This document shows, piece after piece, positions 44,212-56,932 of a DNA stretch of 64,000 bases (position 1 is the stretch's first letter; every line of letters begins with the position of its first letter). A program made the position numbers and the translations under genes. The stretch lies in NCBI GenBank assembly GCA_963978905.1, contig OZ022256.1:31893426-31957425 (forward strand), given 5' to 3'. Below the pieces are notes generated by a model. It was not told the DNA's origin, ran no database searches, and worked only from the letters and a program-made list of their open reading frames with translations. The stretch comes from Trichostrongylus colubriformis (Eukaryota; Nematoda; Chromadorea; Rhabditida; Trichostrongylidae).

Positions 44212-47152
44212 TAATTACTGTTTGCTGTTGCGGCGGTGCAAGCGCGTGTAATACCTATGAAGCAAACGAAGATTTGACTGACGTCGCTTGCTGTGGACTG
44301 ATTTCATTCAACATCTGTGCTGTAATGGAGTGGTCAGGTAAGAAAAACCCATTTTTGCGGGTATTCAACGGCAAAGCGCAAATTTGAGACAGCGATCTCA
44401 AGTTGGACTGAATGTCGGGTGTGGGTCTTTAGTCAGGATTGACCCTCCCATCTCCTGCGTCGCACCTTCCCTAATTACTATTACGTCGCACCTTCCCTAA
44501 TTACTAATTACCTCTCCGAATGCGCCTAAGGAATGACCTCCCTAATTGCCATTGCTTATGTCAAGATTCACTACGAAAGGAACAGAAAGTGTGGAAGAAA
44601 GAACAATGAAAGATTTGCAGAATTAATCGAAATTAGTAAGAATTCATGAAAGAAAAAGAGACAGAGAAAAAATGGGAAAAAGGGAACAATGAGCTCAAAT
44701 AAAAAAGAACTACTTGAGCATTTTTGGCCTCCTCTGAGAAGCCAGATGAAAGGGAACAGGTATGCTTTCACGAATTCTTACTATTGGGTCATCCCATAAG
44801 TAGTACTGCTTTTTCAAATGAGTTTTTTCCTGAAAAGTTACGAGTTTGCGTGGCACTTCATACATCCTTCGAAAGATATTTTTGTTTGGTTTTTTGTCCT
44901 TCATAATGAGGGTGATCTTCAGGCTGGCGAAGTGGTGGTATAGCCAACTAATATTGACCAAACTGGCAGTTTTAAAACACTATCATTCACTCCGGAAAAT
45001 CGATCAGTCATGTCTCGCACTTAGCCCTGATCTCCTCTATAACTTCCACCAATTGTTTGCTTGAGAAGACGCTTCGCTCCATTTCCAAATTTGGTTTTTC
45101 CGCTTAAACTCGTTGATTTGCAATTTGTTCTAATCAAGGCAAGAGTTTTCTCTATCATTCAGTTGAAAGAGTGGTGAAACGTCAGGAAGAAGTAATGAGT
45201 GGAGATGGGGAAACATCCAGGATACCTTTAACATCTGTTCAGCAAACAAACTATAAAGTAATGTCGGGCCCCTATCCTACAGTTTTGCAATTCAATCTCA
45301 ATAGCAGCAGATCAAAACTGAACACAATTTTCATGGAATAGAAAAATTCTTCCGAATGGTTTATAAAGCAACAAAGGATTTGTAAGGAACAATTCCATTT
45401 CAAATGTGAGTGCTTTCGGAAAAAGATATTTAGTAAAGGAACGACTAAGCCCTCGATCAACCAATTATTGGAATTTGTAAAAGAGGTCGAGGCCAAGCAC
45501 AAGACTATTGATTGGTTGATTTTTCTAAAGCGAAAAATAGGGCTCAAATCAATTGCCGGATTTGTCAGTTTCTGTCAGCTAGACTTACCCCCTCGCCAGC
45601 CTGAATATCGGCCTCATCAACATATCCAAAAATTGGTCACATCACTTTGTAGAGCAGAAAAATCGCTCTCGCACGATGTACAACGTACCGCACGAACTTA
45701 AAAATTCATCAGAAAATTTTCGTTCGAAAAAAACGACATTACTAATGGAATAACCCACTAATTTCAATTTCTGCCAATATCTCTTTGTCCCAACTCAACT
45801 CCACACTTTCTGTTATCGGCAATGTAAATCTTGTAGTAAGCGAACGCAGTTAGGGAGGTCATCCCTTAGGCGCATTCGGTAGGTGCGAAGCAATTAGGGA
45901 AGGTGCGAGGCAGGAGATGTGTGAGGTCAATCCTGACTAAAGACTCCCTTCCATGAAGTCAACAGATGCTATGGGACAAACGTGCTGCGTCCGAATCAAA
46001 TGTGCTGTAATGGAACGGTGCTAAACATTTCAACTGAACACTTGAGGCGATTGGGTTTCTAGTTGATTGCTCTAAGTGAAGCTGAGTATGCAATTTGTTG
46101 TTCATATGGGGGACGGGCCGGTTTGGGTGGCGAGGAAGACAAGGATTGAAGAGGTTGAACGTGCAATGGAAGAAGAAGCGGGAAGTTAGGCAGAGTAAAG
46201 GACTGAGAGATTGCGAGTGACATATAAGGGCCCCTCCTAGAAACAACAGCTAATTCTCAACTGTCCCTACCGAACACAATTGTTCAAAAGGAGGCTGAAT
46301 ATGTCTATTGCGAGGCAACGCTCGGTCTTCTCACAACGTCTTGAGCCCTTCACCTTCTGCCACTGTTCAGAGGACTAACTCGAAGTGAATGCGTCAGTAA
46401 AGTGCGCAGCGCTATAACATCCATATCACACATCAAACACGGCAGCTCCATTCAGTACTGCACGGTTGCCCCACTAGGAGAAGCTGACCTTATAATGAAC
46501 AATTACGTAACTTATGTTTGCCAGGTTTTTGACATTTTTTAGTTATTATTGACGGCGCTTTGCTCCCTTCATGGAGCTAGATCCTGTGATCTCATTGGTG
46601 TACCTTTTTCTCTTGATATCCCTGTCGTCTTCTTCCTGGTGTTGCGAGACACCGTCAATGAGCCCGTTGGTTTTAACACTTGCCACTTTCTGCAGTGCTA
46701 GGTATCCCTTGTAGTCCTCATTTTGGTTATGTCAATTTGGGCCTCCCCTGATTGCAGTCTTGAACCATCGCCCTGCAAGAAACTCTCACCGGATGATCTT
46801 CTGATCTTCTGAGCGCGCGATCGTGCTAGTGAACAATTTTCTCGGAGAATGTTACGGTTTCGAACCTTCTCAAAGGATAGATCTCTGCTACTGATCCTTT
46901 GCTTCAAGCACACGGCCACCCTGAAAGACTATTGGCAATATCTACCGCGATCTACTTGAAATTTTATTTGCTAATTCTTAGCGGATCTTGTTATAAAATG
47001 GAATGGCAGTGGCTTAGAATGGCAGTGGTTTGACTTCGACAGTGTGTTCAAAATGTTCAGGCGCACAACGTGATCTATGGAGACTGTTGTGGCAGTGCCG
47101 TCTACTCGTATGCCGAGTCGACACATCTGTGCTGCAATGGCACATTATCAAG
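44212..47152 (+). CDS. Possible galaxin-like repeat exons (partial, perhaps decayed)
   Basis: Three segments carry the di-cysteine pattern of galaxin-type repeats (CCG...CCNG). Exon a, 44212-44337, includes CCGLISFN then HLCCNGVV in a shifted frame. Segment b starts 45966 (CYGTNVLRPNQMCCNGTV). Exon c, 47061-47152, contains CCGSAVYSYAESTHLCCNG. Acceptors TTTCAG or TTCAG and GT donors bound a and c. Exon a needs a frameshift to read both halves, so the gene may be broken. The start and end were not located. Galaxin-like proteins are secreted, Cys-rich proteins. Confidence 0.4.
44424..45950. mobile_element. DNA transposon-like element with ~110-bp TIRs
   Basis: 44424-44550 and the reverse complement of 45838-45950 share GTCTTTAGTCAGGATTGACC, TCTCCTGC, CGCACCTTCCCTAATTAC (or ATTGC) and GAATGCGCCTAAG. 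The left end has an internal 26-bp doubling. The interior 1.3 kb has only short ORFs (44710-44961 minus, 45272-45547 minus), so it is probably non-autonomous. It sits between galaxin-like segments a and b. Superfamily not determined. Confidence 0.7.
46060..47060. other. No supported gene besides possible intron
   Basis: Lies between galaxin-like segments. No further exon was recognised. Confidence 0.35.
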
Positions 47153-48085
47153 GTAATTTTAGCCAAAATTTAGATTCTAAAACTAATCTGAAGAGATTGG
47201 TGAGGTAGGTCGGTCGAGAGGTGTCGCTGATTGAGCGAAGCAAAAAACTGACGCAACAGTTTCATTAGTGGTAACAGGCCAGACTACAGGAATAAGTAGG
47301 CAGAGTAATCGGCGATTCATTAACACGCTCATAGGAGAGAATATCTCAGGAGTATGGAGAGCAACGACTCCCGAAGCGGGGCGGAGAAGTCATAGAGGAG
47401 GGTGTCGGAGAGGTGTACAGTAAGAGTCATTCCGAGGAAAATCGAACGGCGAATCCGCTCGTCGAGTCCATCGGGAGTCCTTTTATCCTTTGGAGCGTTG
47501 ACCCTGCAAAGCTGGCGTGATAAGTGCAGAGGAGGAATATTCGTCAGCCGCAAAGGATGACATTGATTGCTGGCGCATCTATGACTTTCACACAATCGAT
47601 TGATTAGATTTATTCCAATCCTTAGAGGGTTGACATCTTTTGATGGTAAGGACATCCACCTACTCCGCAAACTTCGACTAACTTGCTGTAAACTAGGGAT
47701 CAGCTTAGACGCGCTGCCTTCTTTTAGATATACAGGGGGCGGATTTCATTACTGCGAAGCAGAACGTGGAAACTGAAACTGCTGGTCATAAACGGAACAC
47801 TTGTAAGCAAGGTTAATGCAAATTTAATTGAAGTCAATTTTGGAATTCTCGTATGTTCTTTAATGAGCAGGTGGTATTTCGAGATGGTTTCTCCAGCAGG
47901 GTCAAGCCTCCGTTGAGGAATCCTCAACAGGGGGTCGTATTTGGTCTGCTAGAAGGGAGAGGGGTCGTAATTGTTGAGGTAGGCAGTGATCAGCAGAATT
48001 TCTCAGGCTCGGGGTCTAAAGTGTAAGAGGAGAAAAGATCAAATTGACTAAATGGGTTCGAACCCAAAACTAGTTTAACTTAATC
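47153..48085. other. No supported gene
   Basis: The short ORFs (47329-47670 minus, 47724-47927 minus) lack motifs. GGGGTCGTATTTGG near 47932 is a fragment also seen in the dispersed repeats at 30560 and 49382. Confidence 0.4.
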
Positions 48086-48088
48086 ATC

Positions 48089-49430
48089 ATGGAAACCTCA
48101 TGCATGGCGCAATCCACAACGAAACCGGCCAGTACCAATAACTCTTTCGTTGGTCCGCTGACACCGAAACCACGTACCGAGACACCTCCGGAATTCACCG
48201 ATAAGCCGTGGGAAGCGATATCTATCAACGGGTACCACCGTGGATGGACCTCCAGAAACAGTGGGATGAAAGCGGATAATTAGCTGATATGACTTCTTCC
48301 ATATCTTACTACAATCGCAAGTACGTAATCTAGTGTTGGCGGCCACTATGCGGTCCGGAAAAACGTTTGTATTCATTGAGAATGTGGATGAAATCCTCAT
48401 ACATGGCGCATCCCAGAGAGAAGTTGACCGACGCTTCTTGCCCTCCCACTAGGCCTTCCAGAGCGAAGGATGCATACCAGAAAAATTTCAGTAACAATAA
48501 ATCAATTTTCTGAAGAATTTGGGAATATCTCGCAAATTCGGCAAAAAAAGCTTTCCTCAACTGGCTTTTTTGAATTTTTCTCGCTTCGTTCTGAAGATAT
48601 GGCATAGCTCAGGTAGTCATTCGAAAGCGACAAGCTAGCAGACGCTGCTTCACCAAAACGAACTGATATGGTTGGGTTCGAAGGAAGTTATTGCCATTTC
48701 CGTGAAACACTTCGAAATTTTCCTCATCAAATCCTCATCAAACTTTTCTCAAACTAACTTCCTACATTTTGAAGATATGGCATGGTTCAGAAAGTCATTC
48801 GAAAGCGACAACCTAGCAGACCCTGCTTCACCAAAACGAACTCATATGGTTTAGTTTGAAGGAAGTTATGGCCATTCCCGTGAAACACTTCGAAATTTTC
48901 CTCATCAAATCCTCGTCTGGAAACCCATATCGAGAACTAAGCAACCATTGGAGCAAGCAAGTGGCCAATAGTAGGTCTAAGGGAGTGATTAGGAAAACAG
49001 TTTACAGCTGTTTGAAAGATGGGCTCTAGGTGAAGTTTGAAGTATTTCCAAAATGTTGGAATTTAGTATGGATACCGCGCTCCATCGTGATCGCCACGTC
49101 GCACGTCGCCTGAAACGAAATTAAAAGCCGATGGTGCCCTACTCTCCTATTTTTATTTACTAATCTACTCCTCGCCAATTACTCTCCTTTTGTGTATATC
49201 TCGCTGAGGCGCATGTCAAGAATCCTCTAGCTTCGAAAATTAGTTTTCTTGAGTAGTAAACGACCATTTCGTATGATCAGGTTTTTGACTTTATATAATC
49301 TAGGTATTATCCATCTAAAATAACAATAACAGACGTAAAGGAGGGGGGAGTCGTATTGAGACTCCCTTTTGGGGGGGGGGTCGTATTTTTGGAAAATTTT
49401 CCTCATCTGGACGCTTGACCCTGTTCTCCA
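48089..49430 (+). repeat. Dispersed repeat, copy 2
   Basis: Partner of 29123-30620. It begins with a CTCATGCATGGCGCA motif twice (48098 and, as CTCATACATGGCGCA, 48391), has a ~180-bp tandem doubling (48593-48920), a poly-G run (49371-49380) and ends CTGGACGCTTGACCCTG. Around 49120-49335 it contains ~215 bp where copy 1 has the ORF-bearing insertion. Confidence 0.75.
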
Positions 49431-51655
49431 GAAGACTTCGCTATAGGCGCTTAATTCCCTTATCTCGTTCACTTATCGACTGAGCAATAGTTTGAGGCCC
49501 CCTTCCCGTAAATATCCAAAACTCAAAAGTGATCATAGCTCATGTTGGAGCATTGAAAGAGTGCGGAATGATTAGCACCTTGCAAACGAACTGAAAAGGA
49601 AAATAGCTCAGTTCGTCGTCACGTCCAAGGTTCCTTTCCACTTTACTTGCATACCTTTCTTTGAAATTTACCTTTGAAAGCGTATTGGGAATACTTCACT
49701 GTTATTAACATCTCAATAAGCATGCAGGATCATCTCCACAACTGACAGGTGCTGTGGCTTAAGCTGTACGACGGTGGTTTGCAGCAAATACGTTGCGGTG
49801 GTAAGGTGAGCGATAGACTTGTTACAGTGGAAATCCGCACGTTTAAAGGAACCGGAAGGGGGTCCAAAACAAGAGAAACATACGAAGAAATGAGCATTTC
49901 GTAACGAACGCAGAAGGTTAGAAGCGACAATCGGTGAAAAAACCCGAACTCAGAAGTGCATCGCTGCGGTGCGTATTCGCGCCTCATTCGCATCATCGCA
50001 CTGGCGTTCGGAGTTGTCCGCTGTAGGAGACGGCCGCGGGCCAACTTTAGTTGTAGCACCTGACTCCCAGCGCAGTGGAGTGGCCATTCCCAACTACATT
50101 TGCATTCATGTAAGTACATCTAGAAACAGTGTAAAAAAGAATGAAGGAACAAATTTATAAAAGAAACATCTTCTCTTGGCACCATGCCACGGCGTCAAAT
50201 TGGGGAGTTTGTGCAATGACGCATTCCGTCCTGCGCATTTTCGATTTATGCTCCGTCCACCGGGCCCAACTCGATCACGTCACCAACAATTCCATTGCTT
50301 TCACCCAATTTTCCCACTTGCCAAACTCTTCCGCAATGATCCTTCAATTTTCAGCTATAGCTCCATCCACCTTCGCGGAAGTTCGCCCATTATGACCCCC
50401 TTCCTTAGCTCCAGTTGAGGTGTTCTGACAAACCAGGTCATTAGTCTTGCGTAGTGGCCAAGGGGTGTATTACGGGATACACGAATTTTGACAACCATGT
50501 GGCTCCCCGTGGCTTTGACCCTGTGCGATGGGTTTTCGTACTATTTGCTCATGTAAATTCCATCCTCCAAAGAGGTCTATTCCGCTGTACTCATGACTGG
50601 GTGATGCTACCGGCATAATACTTAGGAAAAGTGGATTTTTTTAATTGAGTGGAAATTGATATAAGCCCTACCATATCTCAAGGAGAACCGCTTTGTTGTA
50701 GTCGAGGGTCACATGCTCTTTTCATTTCGGTATTCGTACAGAGGCCTGCTCGTTTTCCAAAACACCTCTGGAGAAACTGCTACAGAGAACCCGTCAAATG
50801 GATGGGCGTGATCACCGCACGACCTGGCAGCCCTGCTGACCATGCGTCCCAAGTACTACCACAACTGGCCAAGCCACCATAGCTGCAACGAAATAGTTAT
50901 TCTTGTTACAAAATTTGACAGCTCAGTTTTTTATAGTTTTATAGCACTGTAATTAGTTTTCGACTGTTCCACACACTCATTTACGTTTTATTTGGAATTC
51001 TTTATTATGAAAGACGTCACAACTTACTTATATATGTTATGAGTCTTCATCTGAATTATATGTTCAACTTTACATCTTTATTTTACTATTTAGTCGTTAT
51101 CTTCAATATACGCACAACTACATGAAAGGATTTTTGAAATCTCGCGATGCAACCAGTCATGGGCGATCTGATCCGTCAGAACACTTCCGACACACCGCTC
51201 TTGTTGCTAGTGACCAGTCCTTGCTCAGGTCGAAGCCATTGGTCATCGCCACCGACTTTTCTGGTCACCACGCTTCGCTGGGACCAAGTTGTGATTTTTT
51301 GGGGCAATCTCCGTTTAGCAGGGTCTCTTTAATCCTTTCCAAAAACTCATCGCTGACCGTGAACATCTTTTCCTCACGTTTAGACTAGGGGAGTATCGAA
51401 CATTTCAACACCTGCCCATTCCCCGTCGACCCCACTTTCCCGTGCGTATTCGTGACCTAATTCATGTGTGCTCCTAATTTCTTCCATCCAGACTTGACCT
51501 TTACTATCAAGTTTGTACTTCACGTTTTGCCGATTTTCGTGACAGACAACCGGTTGGACGAGGTGTTTCATTTACAGAAGAGATAAAAGTATGCTGAAGG
51601 GTAGTCCCTTCTGCCACTGCATCTTGCATCGTAATATGTTCAGGGATTACACATA
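49431..51655. other. No supported gene
   Basis: Several overlapping ORFs (49730-50119 minus, 50141-50418 plus, 51122-51388 plus, 51380-51571 minus) show no recognisable domain. No RNA gene was found. Confidence 0.4.
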
Positions 51656-52088
51656 CAGTAGCGCTCAAAAGTCTTCGGCGGAAGCTTTTTTGTCATAACT
51701 TTTTTTCTACTTGACCAAATTTGACAGAATTTGGATATGTGGTGCCTGAACCTATTGCCAACATATCCTTCTACTTGAGTGCCGCTTGACACTTTTCATG
51801 GTTATTTACAAGAATTAACTACAAGACCACCGAAACAAAGTCAAAGGCCTGGTCATGAAAAACGGCTTTCTTTGCAAAAACAAAACGAGCAAGCCTCCGA
51901 AAACATCAATGTTCTGTAGGAATACCACGACTTTTGATGACAGCGGCACAGCGGGACGGCGTGGGTATGGCACTAGAAAAACAAAAAATAGCATTTAACC
52001 ATGTAACCTACATCGTTGAGCACCAAAATAGTATATTAAGTATGCAGTGTCTCCAAGTACAACATACTAAAATTTCTCTTAGATCGGC
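51656..52088 (+). mobile_element. Tc1-like MITE, truncated copy
   Basis: Starts TA-CAGTAGCGCTCAAAAGTCTTCGGCG, matching the inverted end of 56933-57438, and stays similar (reverse orientation) to TTCTCTTAGATCGG near 52088, after which similarity stops. The second TIR is missing. Confidence 0.8.
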
Positions 52089-53690
52089 ACCAGACTTGCC
52101 TGAGACAGTAAGAACACTGAGGTGCCCATTGGCTGGGGCTGGTCTCCGCAGGGCATTGTTTATGCATTCACTGCGCATTTACCTGCCAATGCCGTTGTGA
52201 ATTATCACTAGAATGCGCATCGCATCCCAACAAGGGATGATCAACGTCGTGAACTTTTGACTTTGTTCTTTGATGGCAGTTTTACGTAATATACCCTACT
52301 GGAGAGCTGCCTGCTTTTGGTTCTTTCAGAAATTTTTGTTCAGTTACGTTGGACAGGCTTCTTCACCGGGATACCATAAAATCCATAAACTTAAAAAGTG
52401 TAAATTGGCTTTACATAGGATGTACCATTTTATTCTCATTGCAAGGACGACTTGGGTGTTTCTCTGTGCTCTCTAGACCACAGCTGCTGCTGTGATAGGC
52501 AGGTGAGGAAATGTGCATTACCTACGGATACATCGAGGGTGCCTATGTCAGTATTGCAGTCCAGCGTCAACCATTTACAGCCTGTCTGCACCATATACAC
52601 CCCTATCTCATTGTTATGACATGGAACTATCCGTAACTATCAATTTTAATTATCAAATTGAATAACTGTTACTTCTCTAAAAGGGACTCGCATACGAATA
52701 ATTTTTTTCTTCTGACGTAGTCAATGGAATACAGTAGTGAACCTTTCAGTTCAGTTTTTGAATTGTGGTTAAAATTCGCATTCGTTAAAATTCGTTTAAA
52801 GCATTTGAAAGGCAGTTATCCTATTATCCACCTTCTCTCTATCGATTTATTGAATTAATGTAACTCTGCTTCTTTTTTCCTGATGATTTCAACTCCTTCT
52901 TTTATCTTAGGTCGGAATGCGCTCTGCATTTTTCTATGAAGTGCAGTTACTTGGAGGGGTTCTTCAGATTTGAGGGTCCCAGTTATTCTGGGTGTTCAGG
53001 ACTATTGACTCCTTCATTGATTGCTATTTTTATTATTTTTTCATTCTCTTGATCATAGTTTGTTTCCGAATATGCCGCACATTCGGCCTTCTGCATCTAC
53101 ACACACCTTCGTAAACTGATCTATCTGCCTAATTTTTGCAATCTTTTGCCTATTACTAATGGGACTAACCGGAAATATCAGTGTTGAATTAGTATGGGTA
53201 TTCACTACTGATTAACTGATGAAATATACAAGAACGAAAGGTCAGGCCGGTCACTCGTCTCCCACAGTACCCCTGACGTCAATTAAAGTATTTTCGAACT
53301 TTCACCGTTTCCCTTTGTGCTCATCATTTATGCAGTGATCTTGGGGAAGTTCGATATTCGCAATCATAAACTACTGTACTGAATTATAATGGCTATAACG
53401 GATAGAGCTTTGGTTGATTTGCAGTACAACTTACTATGATTAATTACTTTTTCAGTGTTTGCGACAAAATAAAAAAATACCTGACATTCCACAATTGTCT
53501 TTACTTTCGGTTTATTTTCTGTTTTGCAGAAATGAATCTGAATTCTGACAACTAAGTAGTAGCTGATGAAAATATTCACCTTAATGCATGTAATCTACTG
53601 TGGTACAAGTTTTCCCACATGTAAGGTAACTGACAAATAAGATGAATAGTCATACTCGCTTGAGTAAAACTGGGGTTAATCAAACTGGAG
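52089..53690. other. No supported gene
   Basis: AT-rich, unique-looking sequence. The ORF at 53364-53579 minus has no motif. Confidence 0.4.
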
Positions 53691-53699
53691 GGAAGCTTT

Positions 53700-53835
53700 A
53701 GTGGATTTGTTTTCATGTGGGAGGAGTGGATATGGGGATATGAATTTTGACCTAAGCCTAGGGAGGGAAGGAGCTTCGACATCGGTGGAGGGTTGCGCCT
53801 CCCCCCTCTCTCACCCCCACTTTGATTGACCCCAA
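53700..53835. mobile_element. CCTAGGCTTAGG family, partial copy
   Basis: GTGGGAGGAGTGGATAT, CCTAAGCCTAGGGAGGG, AGCTTCGAC and a C-rich end match one half of the family at 26541-26760. Confidence 0.6.
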
Positions 53836-54232
53836 AACTGAGCTACGAAAAATTGAGCCCACCTTTCCAGCGTTTCACAATGTACCAGACACAGATTGCA
53901 TTAAAAACACTATTGCACTTTATAGTACAGTATAGATTAATACACTGGTTTATGGCATTCGTGATAATCGAACTAATCTGATATTCATCCCATATGACGT
54001 GCACATTAAGAAAGTGAAGGGAGGAAGTGCGAAGACTTTATTAGAATGTCGTCTAATCCAATGTTTTGCAGTCGCACTGGTTGAAAGTATTTTCTTTGAC
54101 GCCAGGGTTACTGTGGGGGACGAATGACCGACGGGAATTTCCGTTCTTTCGCAGTACAATTGTTCATGACTAAAACTTCGCCGATATGAAGAAAGTGAAA
54201 ATCAGCTGTGGGGTTTCCCGCCTTCTCTCAAT

Positions 54233-54832
54233 TTAATACGTTGGCGACATTGCGTCCCAATGCTGGGACGCACGTTTTCTGCCGCGTGGGACAATGCGTC
54301 CCAATGGTGGGATGCAGCAAGAAAATTCTTTTTTTCAACTGATTTGAAATCCACGAATAATTAATTTTGTTCAACATGCACAAGGGTATCTAGAGTGAAC
54401 ATGAACCGCTTACATCTCTTTGTATCACCATCCAGGCTCGTTATCATCGCTGTTGATTAACAGATCGTTAAAACTAGCATTCAGCTCTGTGAAGTCGTCG
54501 CAGGTATCCATAGTCAGTTGAGATTTGTAGCCATTAAATTCCTAGTCAAGATATTTATGCTCGCGAGACCTCGACTTTTTTCACGCCCATCACCTGGTTA
54601 AGCACTTCCCATCACCACCATGCAATAGTCTCTTATTCAAGCCCTCAAGGGGTATCTAAAATTTCGCAGCGCTCATTACTTTGTACTGGCGCTCAAGGCA
54701 CACGCGAAATCCAGCGGGTTTGGAATGGCAGAATCAAAAATTCCAATGCTGGGACGCAATTCTCAGCAAGGCGAGCGCGCGATGTCCCACGTGGCAGACA
54801 CGTGAAAAAACGCGCGGTCGCCAAAGTGTTAA
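54233..54832. mobile_element. piggyBac-like non-autonomous element with TTAA ends
   Basis: The left end TTAATACGTTGGCGAC and right end GTCGCCAAAGTGTTAA are inverted and each includes TTAA, the piggyBac target site. Subterminal GCGTCCCAGCATTGGGACGC-like motifs occur at both ends (~54250-54320 and ~54748-54800). At ~600 bp it is far below an autonomous element. Confidence 0.75.
54425..54511 (-). pseudogene. Possible transposase N-terminus remnant
   Basis: A 28-codon minus-strand frame inside the piggyBac-like element, rich in Asp, Glu and Asn (DDFTELNASF, INSDDNEPGW), then a stop. Acidic N-termini are common in piggyBac transposases, but the match is only compositional. Confidence 0.3.
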
Positions 54833-55059
54833 ATCATTAGATTTAGATTCATACAGCACTAGTCCCCTTTTCCGTATTACTCCCGCCCTTTTACCTTTCA
54901 TCTTAACCGAATGCAAACCACTTCGTCTTTCACTCATACATGTTATATTCAGAATGCAGTTAATTGGGGAAGTTCTTGTAAGGACCAGGCAAGTTTTCGG
55001 TCCATGGTCGGGACTTGGCGGAAATGATGGGTGCATTTAGGTCTTCGCTTGAGTTCTGG

Positions 55060-55215
55060 AACTGGGAAAGGTAAGAATGGGCCTGCTGAGGTCGGGCAAG
55101 TTAGGATTGGGTAGGGGCTCACCAACTAAGGAGCATACAAGCAGCAAGTCAGGAATGGACATGGAGAGATCGAGCAACGTAGGATTAGGTAGGGGCCTAC
55201 CTACGATTACCAAAT
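55060..55215 (+). repeat. Two-copy ~100-bp tandem repeat
   Basis: AGGATTGGGTAGGGGCTCACC near 55110 and AGGATTAGGTAGGGGCCTACC near 55180 with similar lead-in sequence (GGTCGGGCAAGTT and GATCGAGCAACGT). The ORF at 55077-55616 runs over this and has no motif. Confidence 0.5.
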
Positions 55216-55429
55216 CGAATTCGTATGTAGGTGGAGTGGCGGAAGTGGAGATTTTTCTGGGTCATAGCCTACCAGACGATGCTGATCGAAATCGCCAATT
55301 TCGCGCAGAGGGAACTCGTCCAAAACTTGTCTCCATGGAACACTGCGAACTGTCTCTAGAAAAATTAGCCTCCCGAACGAGAATGTCGCATTTGTTAGGC
55401 GCCAAACGGCCCACAGTTTTGGGCCAGGT

Positions 55430-55950
55430 TGATGTTCTACCCCGCCAATGGATCAGGTTCAGCACCCGGCGTCTGTGGCACCGGCGCCAGGCTGTTTTGC
55501 GCCGGACGAATATCGTAATCGTACTCTACAGGTCACACTGCCTGTTGAGACAATTAACCTGCGACTTTGATGATGCACCTCATTCTGGCGCTAGCGCCCA
55601 TGGCGTGGACGACTAAACGTTTCATGAAAGCAACGTCAGAGTACGACTCTACGGGTCAAACTATCCCAATAGGAGTTACAACCAAATCGAAAGCTTCCCC
55701 AAAAATCATCACCTCGACCGCATTGGTTGGCGAGGTGGTGGGGTTGCTTTGGGAGAACAGCGACCTACATTTCCTTCAATTTTTCGATGTTATCTCACAA
55801 ATTCGAACATATGATAAAAATAAGCAGAAAGCATTATTTTTGCACAGCTATATCTCAACAAAACCAGCATAAAACAGAGTTTAGATGCAATCAACACCAG
55901 CTATTGAAATATCAAATAAGAACTGGGATACAGCGGAGTTAGAGCTGCAC
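55430..55950 (+). promoter_or_regulatory. Upstream region of zinc-finger gene, second copy
   Basis: Holds degenerate GGCGCC units (CACCGGCGCC near 55480, TGGCGCTAGCGCC near 55585), then the conserved hairpin CACCTCGACCGC...GCGAGGTGG (55712-55740) and the block down to GATACAGCGG. The same order, inverted, lies at 40160-41775. Confidence 0.55.
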
Positions 55951-56089
55951 TCAACTCGTGTCGCCACTCGTTTGGCCCATTGCTGTCAATCATTTGTTGT
56001 AAACGGATAAGCTGCTGGCACGATATCATCCCCTTTGTTTATTTAGCACGTATTTCAGAGAACTCGACTTTGAATTTCAAGTGTACGGC

Positions 56090-56845
56090 ATGGATCAGCA
56101 ACCAGTTGTTATGGTGGAGGAGGAACAAGCGTCGTCAAGTGGACGGACCGCGAGTAAGAGCGAACGCATTGCAGCGCTCGCAAAGGAGTTGATTCCGGCG
56201 TGGATTCAGGAGGGGAAAATCGAGAAGCCACCAATGGAGCTAACAGACGGTAGGCAAACGGCGGTGATTACGAACTGATCACGCCGGCTTTTAGCTGGCT
56301 GCTGTAAACCTGCATATGCTGTTGTATTTAGAGACGTTCGCGCCTCCTAAACCGAAGGCCAAGTTCCAGTATTGCATAGTGTGTGGGAAGCACTCGCGAT
56401 TTGATCTGCGTGGCCACCTAAAGTATCGTCATAAGGATTTCAAAGAAGATGAAGTAGAGGTGAGGTGTTCATCTGACTCATACAGAAAATTGATAACATA
56501 GCGATAGGGTAACTTCATCATCAAATGTTTAGGTTGTGGTGCACATGAGCAGAGGAATTTTGGAAAGGGTGAAAGGAACTACAATGGACTTCAGTCGAGT
56601 TCCGGAACCAGTCACGGAAAGAGAATGGGATGCGTACAAGTCTGTTGTGCGACAACTGCAGAGCAGCGGTGTTCCTATCCATGCGGTTTTCATTTGCAAT
56701 TCCTTCATTTGGCCACACTATTTCGACCTCTTCTCACCGCGCCATTATGATCAGAGCTTTACAGGCTTACGATCGGAAGACAACGACACAGCAACCAGGA
56801 CCTTCTTGGCAGGATCTTGCTGCTCCACCTAAACAGTATGATTAG
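56090..56845 (+). pseudogene. Truncated second copy of zinc-finger gene (exons 1-4)
   Basis: Exon 1 56090-56249, exon 2 56332-56459 (C2H2 finger CIVCGKHSRFDLRGHLKYRH), exon 3 56533-56685, exon 4 from 56765. These stay in frame through exon 4. Sequence similar to the start of exon 5 appears at ~56904-56930 before a Tc1-like MITE. The remaining ~17 exons are absent. Exon 1 is intact here, unlike the copy at 40025. A short product ending at the TAG at 56845 is possible. Confidence 0.7.
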
Positions 56846-56932
56846 AAGCATTTTGAAGTGTGTATGTACGTATGTATCATTTAAACGAAAGTTCAGTCAT
56901 AGAATATGCCGCAGACATTAATCAACACATAA

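Noticed and set aside
48050..48070. tRNA B-box-like GGGTTCGAACCC
   Set aside because: No matching A box or cloverleaf was found upstream.
29123..49430. Flanking direct repeats as LTRs of one 20-kb element
   Set aside because: The two repeats are substantially diverged and contain different insertions, more like members of a dispersed family.
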